From an uncultured Chlorobiaceae bacterium (lineage in GTDB: Bacteria > Bacteroidota > Chlorobiia > Chlorobiales > Chlorobiaceae), in the NCBI GenBank assembly GCA_903929845.1, contig CAIYWF010000204.1, positions 1 to 12,237 of the forward strand: a DNA stretch of 12,237 nt. The letters run 5' to 3'. Both the position numbers and the translations under genes were made by a program. Positions 7,504 to 12,237 of this stretch are shown in pieces. The notes below the pieces were generated by a model. That model was not told the DNA's origin, ran no database searches, and worked only from the letters and a program-made list of their open reading frames with translations. Each line of letters starts with the position of its first letter. Positions within the stretch are counted from its first letter, which is position 1.

Positions 7504-8490
7504 TTATAATAATCGTTTTTGCAGGTGGGCTTCTCCTGACGAAACAAGAATGGTTTGTCCATCCTCAGACTCAAGTATCAGCTCGCCTCCGCGAGCAATC
7601 CCGGTAACAGTGCCTCCCAAGTTTCGGTTACGCTGATCTATAGAGACCTTTCTGGACTGAAGCAATGAATATTTTTCGAGATACGGAAGGATAACGCCGA
7701 GATCGTCCTGAAGTAACCACTCATCGTAGAGTGGCTCAAAATGGTTAAGCACCGAAGCAAGAAGTTCAGGCCTCGAAAAAAATTGCACCCTTTCAAGAAA
7801 CAGTGAGGTTGCACTCTCCCTGAGCTCAGGCGGCATCTCTGCCTGATTGACGTTGATCCCTATTCCTACCACAACAAAGTGCGTCAGTTCAGGCTCTGAC
7901 TGCATTTCACAGAGCACACCACACAACTTTTTTTCATTGACAAGGATATCATTCGGCCACTTGATCATTGGTTCAAGTTCGGAAGAGAGAGCAAACAACG
8001 CCTGATGAATGGCAACAGCAACAAGCAACGTCAGTTGCGGTACACGGATTGAAGGCACTTGAGGCCTCAGAATCAGGGAAAAATAGAGGTTGACCCCTGG
8101 AGGCGAAATCCAGATACGCCCCATTCGGCCCTTTCCACCGCTCTGGGAATCAGCGACAACAACGTTGCCCTCTGGCGCGCCTTCAACAGCAAGAGCTTTG
8201 GCCAGAAGATTGGTTGATGCGGTCACGGTATGATAGAGAATCTTCTGACCAAAACGTCGGGCTGTCAAAAATGGTCGCACTTCGGCTTCAACAGGTCGTC
8301 CAGTCAGACCCGACAAGTGGTATCCCCGTCCTGTGACGGCGTCAATCTGATACCCATCGGCTCGCAGCAGGCCGATATGCTTCCAAACTGCGCTTCTGGT
8401 GATGCCAAATTCATTGCAGAGCGATTCGCCCGATAAAAAATCATTGCCTGTTGAAAGGCGGTTCAGAATCTGGGCAGTCAGGCCGTTCAT
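7504..8490 (-). CDS. birA: Bifunctional biotin-protein ligase and biotin operon repressor (BirA)
   Basis: BirA makes biotinoyl-AMP and transfers biotin to a lysine on carrier proteins such as the acetyl-CoA carboxylase BCCP. Versions with an N-terminal winged helix also repress biotin genes. This 328-residue protein has all three parts: a helix-turn-helix (about 1-60, with SGESLCNEFGITRSAVWKHI at 20-39), the central ligase domain with the adenylate loop GGKGRMGRIW (118-127) and KWPND (177-181), and a C-terminal SH3-like domain (about 275-328). Because the DNA-binding domain is present, and a BirA box lies 26 bp upstream of the start, autoregulation is likely. It is the first gene of the operon, 21 nt before bioB. 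No clear Shine-Dalgarno sequence precedes the ATG. Confidence 0.95.
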   Translation of the reverse strand: MNGLTAQILNRLSTGNDFLSGESLCNEFGITRSAVWKHIGLLRADGYQIDAVTGRGYHLSGLTGRPVEAEVRPFLTARRFGQKILYHTVTASTNLLAKALAVEGAPEGNVVVADSQSGGKGRMGRIWISPPGVNLYFSLILRPQVPSIRVPQLTLLVAVAIHQALFALSSELEPMIKWPNDILVNEKKLCGVLCEMQSEPELTHFVVVGIGINVNQAEMPPELRESATSLFLERVQFFSRPELLASVLNHFEPLYDEWLLQDDLGVILPYLEKYSLLQSRKVSIDQRNRNLGGTVTGIARGGELILESEDGQTILVSSGEAHLQKRLL

Positions 8491-8515
8491 AGCTGGAAAC
8501 AGGAAATACGAAAAA

Positions 8516-8547
8516 ATGTGAACCTGAATGTAATCTGAGGTTTACAA
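8516..8547. promoter_or_regulatory. BirA operator (biotin repressor box)
   Basis: On the minus strand the site reads TTGTAAACC, 14 nt, then GGTTCACAT. The known bacterial BirA box is TTGTAAACC-N14/15-GGTTTACAA. One half-site matches 9 of 9, the other 7 of 9, with a permitted spacer. It sits just upstream of birA, which itself encodes the DNA-binding form of BirA, and it covers the candidate -10 element. This arrangement predicts repression of the whole birA-bio operon by BirA-biotinoyl-AMP. Confidence 0.9.
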
Positions 8548-8555
8548 CTTTGCAA
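8527..8555 (-). promoter_or_regulatory. Candidate promoter of the birA-bioBFGCDA operon
   Basis: On the minus strand there is a -35-like TTGCAA (8550-8555), a 17-nt spacer, and a -10-like TACATT (8527-8532). Each matches the sigma70 consensus at 4 of 6 positions, so the match is modest. Support comes from the location: it lies after the terminator of the amidase gene, before birA, and within the BirA operator. The predicted transcription start is near 8520, which gives a leader of about 30 nt. Confidence 0.5.
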
Positions 8556-8562
8556 GCATAAT

Positions 8563-8592
8563 AAAAAAAGCGCACCCTGAAGCACGCCTTTT
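8563..8592 (-). terminator. Rho-independent terminator after the amidase gene
   Basis: On the minus strand the arm AAAAGGCGTGC (8592-8582) can pair with GTGCGCTTTTT (8575-8565) around a 6-nt TTCAGG loop, with some G-T wobble pairs. A further TT and an AT-rich stretch follow. It is placed 19 nt after the amidase stop and just before the birA promoter, so it separates the two transcription units. Confidence 0.65.
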
Positions 8593-8610
8593 CCTGTGTC
8601 TCCAAAGGTA

Positions 8611-10332
8611 TCAGTGGGTCATAGATGCCATGGTCGATGTTTCATAATTCTTGCGATAGACCTCCACTCCCTGAAAAATACCGTAAGCGATTTTGGCCTG
8701 CTCCTGACGGTCCCGAAGAATCGCCTCTTCACTGGAATTTGACAGGTATCCCACTTCAACCAGAGCACTTGGCATGGAAGGTGTCCAGAGCACCATAAAG
8801 CCAGCCTGACGCACTGAGCGACTGTTATTGGCAGGCTGCCGAAAGACCGGCTTGAGAATATCCTGCGCACGAGTGGTGGATTGCTTGGCAAAAGAATTCT
8901 GGGCCATGCTGCTCATTATGAGATGCTCCTCAGTAAAACCCTGATATTCCTGCTGGTAATCGGCTTCAGTGCGAATAACAGAGTTCTCAAACATCGCGAC
9001 ATCAAGAGCCGCTTTGTTTTTATGCGCGCCGAGAATATAGACTTCGGAACCACGGGCTGTATGGTTTGGACTCGCATTGCAATGCACGCTGATAAAAAGT
9101 TTTCCGCCGCTGCGGTTGGCTATTTTTCCGCGTTCATGCAGGGGAATGAACGTGTCATCCTTTCTGGTGTAGATTACCCTGACATCCGGCCACTTCTGTT
9201 CAATAAAGATACCGAGGTCGTGCACGATGTTCAGCACGACATCTTTTTCACGGGTGCCGTTTCCGCCAATAGCTCCGGGATCTTTTCCCCCATGACCTGC
9301 GTCAAGCACAATGGTATTGAGCTTCCACTTTTCGACATCGCGACTGAGTACCTGTGCAATCTGCTGCTCCTTCTCCTTTTTGTGGATCTCTTCAACATCA
9401 GCATCACTCCGAACATAGAGCACATAACGATTATTTTTTTTATCGTGCTGAAAGTCGACCGAATTGATGACATAGGAGCGATTGTCAAAAGCAATGGTAA
9501 ACTGCAATCCTGCACCGGCGAACTGTTTCGGTGTAATGGTCCTCACTATGCCGCTGCTGTAAATTTTTGACAGGAGATTAATATCGCATGATGCTTTTTC
9601 CAGTGAGAAAAAAGCATTTCCTTCGGCATCAGGCTTGAGCAGCGAAGCCTGCACAGGAGGGCCGGAAGCAAGAAAGCTTATAATCGCGCCATTCGCGCGC
9701 TTTTCAACATCAATACCGGTGATTACTGTACCTCCACTTTGCATGCTGCCTTCCGGGAAGGTGCGCTGCTCTCCACTCCTTATTACGCCAATTCTTCTAA
9801 CCCCTTCCCCGGAATGTTTCAACTGCATTAAAGCATTTATCTTGAAGGATTTAGAGTTATAAACGACATCCCGCTCCAGCCAGAGAGTAAAAAGCCTGCA
9901 TGCCTGAATGACAGGCAGATAAATTCTTGATTGCTTCGAAACCGGTTTCGCCTGCAACTGAATAATCCTTGCGGGAAGTTCCGGACTCCTTGACACAACA
10001 CGCACAAAATTATTATCGAGGGTAATGGAGCAGAGACTGCCGGGCATCACAAGCATTTCTTCAAGCACAAGGCCATCCTGACTTTTGCGAAAGCTCAGGC
10101 GCAAGGCTCTTGCCATGGACTCCATATCAACCATCACGTTGCTGCCATTTTTGAGAGCAAGTACCCTGACGGTGTAACCGTAATCGTTTCGCATGGTGAC
10201 AACGAGTGGAACTGTAGTCTCTGCTTGCTGTACAGGCGTCTCCGCAGAAAGAGTGGCGCATGAAAAAATCAGCAACGTCAACAGCGTCAGACCAGCAAGA
10301 GAAGAACGGATACGAAGCAAAAAGTGGTGCAT
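8611..10332 (-). CDS. Exported N-acetylmuramoyl-L-alanine amidase (Amidase_3)
   Basis: These zinc enzymes cut the bond between N-acetylmuramic acid and the stem peptide in peptidoglycan, often during cell separation. From the ATG at 10332 the protein has 573 residues. A TTG at 10341 would add three. Residues 1-30 look like a signal peptide: a basic start, then a hydrophobic run LAGLTLLTLLIFSC. The Cys25 there is only a loose lipobox, and ATLSA could instead be a signal peptidase I site. Residues about 45-170 resemble a copper-amine-oxidase-like substrate or wall-binding domain, and about 205-310 an AMIN-like region; both assignments are tentative. A charged linker (about 310-335) leads to the catalytic domain with VLDAGHGGKDPGA (His347), TREKDVVL (Glu362), FISVHCNAS (His417) and SALVEVGYLSN (Glu526), a full zinc and catalytic set. 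It is transcribed apart from the bio genes and diverges from topA. Confidence 0.92.
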   Translation of the reverse strand: MHHFLLRIRSSLAGLTLLTLLIFSCATLSAETPVQQAETTVPLVVTMRNDYGYTVRVLALKNGSNVMVDMESMARALRLSFRKSQDGLVLEEMLVMPGSLCSITLDNNFVRVVSRSPELPARIIQLQAKPVSKQSRIYLPVIQACRLFTLWLERDVVYNSKSFKINALMQLKHSGEGVRRIGVIRSGEQRTFPEGSMQSGGTVITGIDVEKRANGAIISFLASGPPVQASLLKPDAEGNAFFSLEKASCDINLLSKIYSSGIVRTITPKQFAGAGLQFTIAFDNRSYVINSVDFQHDKKNNRYVLYVRSDADVEEIHKKEKEQQIAQVLSRDVEKWKLNTIVLDAGHGGKDPGAIGGNGTREKDVVLNIVHDLGIFIEQKWPDVRVIYTRKDDTFIPLHERGKIANRSGGKLFISVHCNASPNHTARGSEVYILGAHKNKAALDVAMFENSVIRTEADYQQEYQGFTEEHLIMSSMAQNSFAKQSTTRAQDILKPVFRQPANNSRSVRQAGFMVLWTPSMPSALVEVGYLSNSSEEAILRDRQEQAKIAYGIFQGVEVYRKNYETSTMASMTH

Positions 10333-10575
10333 GATTATCAATACAATACATTAGGGTTTCCTGAACACTGGCTTTTACGGCAAAAATAACAATAAATAAA
10401 AATATTTCTTTTGCCCAGCCAATTGAAACAGGTTAAAGAACCGGAAATAATCTGTTACAAACCGGTTGTTACGAGCATAGTATACGGCCTGAAAATGGTA
10501 AAGTTTGTTTTTTGCTCTTCAACACCTATCTTTTTCAAAATTTCTTGTTAACGCTCTTACTCCCGGGACTGATCA
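10333..10575. other. Divergent intergenic region between amidase and topA
   Basis: This AT-rich 243-bp spacer has no convincing small gene. It must hold outward promoters for both neighbours. Toward topA there is a good sigma70-like promoter (listed separately). Toward the amidase, the minus strand contains TATTTTTG at 10381-10388, which matches the Bacteroidetes-type TAnnTTTG -7 element, but no partner TTTG element is visible at the expected distance. AACCGG occurs twice (10439-10444 and 10460-10465), the second within an imperfect palindrome. Confidence 0.6.
10423..10451 (+). promoter_or_regulatory. Candidate topA promoter
   Basis: TTGAAA (10423-10428, 5 of 6 to TTGACA) and AATAAT (10446-10451, 5 of 6 to TATAAT) are separated by exactly 17 nt. 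The predicted start is near 10458, with a leader of about 118 nt before the topA ATG. The leader is long and T-rich, so other start sites closer to the gene are possible. Confidence 0.55.
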
Positions 10576-12237
10576 ATGGCTTCTATACCGTCAACATTAA
10601 CTGCCAGAAACAGGACCCTGATTGTCGTCGAATCGCCTTCAAAGGCAAAAACAATCAATAAATACCTTGGTGACAAGTATACGGTTTTCGCTTCGATAGG
10701 CCATATCAAAGATCTACCGAAAAAAGAGATCGGCCTTGATTTTGATCATCAATATGAACCGAGATATGAAATCATTCCCGGAAAAGAAAAGGTGGTGCGC
10801 CAGCTCAAAAAGCTTGCCGCTGAAGCCAGTGATATTCTGATTGCGACTGACCCTGATCGTGAAGGCGAGGCCATTGCGTGGCATATTTCCAATGAAATCG
10901 GGACGACAAAAGCGCCAGTCTCCAGGGTACTGTTTAACGAAATCACCAAAAAGGCTATCATTGAGGCAATTCAGGCACCTCGACAAATCGACAGCAATCT
11001 TGTCCGCTCCCAGCAAACCCGACAAGGTCTTGACAAAATAGTCGGTTACAAGATTAGCCCCTTTTTATGGAAAGTGGTACTGCGCGGTCTTTCGGCAGGT
11101 CGGGTGCAATCCGTTGCTTTGCGGCTGATTTGCGAACGCGAAGCCGAGATCACCCGCTTCCTGATTCAGGAGTACTGGACGATTGCGGCAGATTTTGTGA
11201 CGGACGGCAAGGAGTCATTCAGGGCAAGGCTTGTCCGCTATGAGGGTGAGAAACCTGAGATAACCACCCAAGCACAGGCTGAAGCGATTGCTGCTCTTGC
11301 ACGAAATGGAAACTATTCCGTCAGAGAGATTGCGCCCCGTGTGCAGCAGCGCAAGCCGCCTTTTCCCTTTACAACGTCATTGCTTCAGCAGGCGGCCTCA
11401 AACCAGCTCGGTTTTGGTTCGCAGCGCACCATGCGCATCGCTCAGCAACTGTATGAGGGAATTGAGATTGGTCCGGAGGGACCAACAGGTCTTATCACCT
11501 ACATGAGAACCGATTCAACCCGTATCGGCCCTGAGGCTGTTGCGGAGGCGCGGAGTTATATTGATCAGCAGTTCGGCAAAGAGTACATCGGTTTCGGCGG
11601 TGCGGCCAAGCTGAGCAAGAATGCCCAGGATGCACACGAAGCTATACGTCCAACCTCACTCCTGAAAAAGCCGGAACAACTGAAGCAGTATCTTTCTACA
11701 GATCAGTTCAAATTGTACGAACTGATCTGGAAGCGATTTCTTGCCGCCATGATGGCTCCGGCCAAAATTGAACAGACGCGAGTTGATGTTGAGGATAGTA
11801 CCGGCAAGTTCCTCTTCAGGGCAAACGGCAGCCGGGTACTCTTTCCGGGATTTATGCGTGTGTACGACGATCAGCGTGAACTTGATTATGAAGCTCAGAC
11901 TTCGACAAAGGAGGATGTGGAAAAGGAGCAGAATGTCAAATTGCCTGAGCGATTGATGTCCAATGATGCGCTTGCGTTATCGGATCTCGATCAGAAACAG
12001 AGCTTTACCAGACCTCCAGCCCGTTACAGTGAAGCTACCCTTGTCAAGGATCTTGACCATTTTGGTATTGGACGCCCATCAACTTACGCCTCAATTTTTT
12101 CGACACTGCAGGATCGGCGCTATGTGGAGCTGGAGAAGAAAAAGATTGCTCCTACCGAGCTTGGCAAGGATGTTTCACTGATTCTTGTTGCCAATTTTCC
12201 CGATCTTTTTGATGTCGGCTTTACCGCTTTCATGGAA
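10576..12237 (+). CDS. topA: DNA topoisomerase I (TopA), 3' end beyond window
   Basis: Type IA topoisomerases relax negative supercoils by cutting one strand and passing the other. The 554 visible codons cover the TOPRIM domain and most of the cleavage domain; the C-terminal zinc or DNA-binding part is outside. The TOPRIM glutamate is in LIVVESPSKAKT (Glu19), and the metal site TDPDREGEA has Asp92, Asp94 and Glu96. LSAGRVQSVALRLI and KPPFPFTTSLLQQAA follow. The active-site tyrosine is in LITYMRTDST (Tyr309, compared with Tyr319 in E. coli). QDAHEAIRPTS and the conserved HFGIGRPSTYASI come later. The ATG at 10576 is the first in frame, because a TGA lies two codons upstream. No strong ribosome binding site is seen. 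The gene diverges from the amidase. Confidence 0.97.
   Translation, partial: MASIPSTLTARNRTLIVVESPSKAKTINKYLGDKYTVFASIGHIKDLPKKEIGLDFDHQYEPRYEIIPGKEKVVRQLKKLAAEASDILIATDPDREGEAIAWHISNEIGTTKAPVSRVLFNEITKKAIIEAIQAPRQIDSNLVRSQQTRQGLDKIVGYKISPFLWKVVLRGLSAGRVQSVALRLICEREAEITRFLIQEYWTIAADFVTDGKESFRARLVRYEGEKPEITTQAQAEAIAALARNGNYSVREIAPRVQQRKPPFPFTTSLLQQAASNQLGFGSQRTMRIAQQLYEGIEIGPEGPTGLITYMRTDSTRIGPEAVAEARSYIDQQFGKEYIGFGGAAKLSKNAQDAHEAIRPTSLLKKPEQLKQYLSTDQFKLYELIWKRFLAAMMAPAKIEQTRVDVEDSTGKFLFRANGSRVLFPGFMRVYDDQRELDYEAQTSTKEDVEKEQNVKLPERLMSNDALALSDLDQKQSFTRPPARYSEATLVKDLDHFGIGRPSTYASIFSTLQDRRYVELEKKKIAPTELGKDVSLILVANFPDLFDVGFTAFME

Noticed and set aside
8881..9570. Plus-strand 229-codon open frame opposite the amidase
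   Set aside because: It is an antisense shadow of a well-supported gene, without motifs or a ribosome binding site.
10455..10472. Possible second BirA box near topA
   Set aside because: The halves are adjacent with no 14-15 nt spacer and the right half matches poorly, so it does not fit the BirA site.

Overview
The window reads as a bacterial chromosome segment, most like a green sulfur bacterium (Chlorobi). This is inferred from the gene content, the intermediate GC, the separate bioC and bioG genes, and a biotin synthase of an anaerobe-like type. I could not confirm the taxon without a search.

Layout. Positions 1-156 hold an unresolved purine-rich (minus-strand) edge with no recognised gene. 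Positions 157-8490 are one tightly packed minus-strand gene train, transcribed in the order birA, bioB, bioF, bioG, bioC, bioD, bioA, and then a FadD-like acyl-CoA synthetase. Junctions are overlaps of 4 to 16 bp or gaps of 7 to 21 bp, and no terminator is visible inside the train. Upstream of birA (8491-8610) are a candidate promoter, a near-consensus BirA operator overlapping it, and a terminator for the next gene upstream. Positions 8611-10332 encode an exported N-acetylmuramoyl-L-alanine amidase on the minus strand. A 243-bp divergent intergenic region with a good sigma70-like promoter leads into topA (plus strand, from 10576), which runs off the right edge.

How it works together. BioC methylates malonyl-ACP so that fatty acid synthesis can build a pimeloyl chain, and BioG removes the methyl ester. 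BioF, BioA, BioD and BioB then convert pimeloyl-ACP to biotin. BirA attaches biotin to its target protein and, having an N-terminal winged helix, probably represses its own operon when biotin is plentiful. The cell should therefore make biotin itself under autoregulated control.

The points most worth a second look are these. The acyl-CoA synthetase at the end of the operon is interrupted by an in-frame TAA at codon 54, although the rest of the frame is intact. BioB lacks the Cys equivalent to E. coli Cys97 that binds the [2Fe-2S] sulfur-donor cluster. The birA-led operon carries a BirA operator over its promoter. No phage, insertion sequence, CRISPR array or tRNA was seen, and I found no clearly novel multi-gene system.
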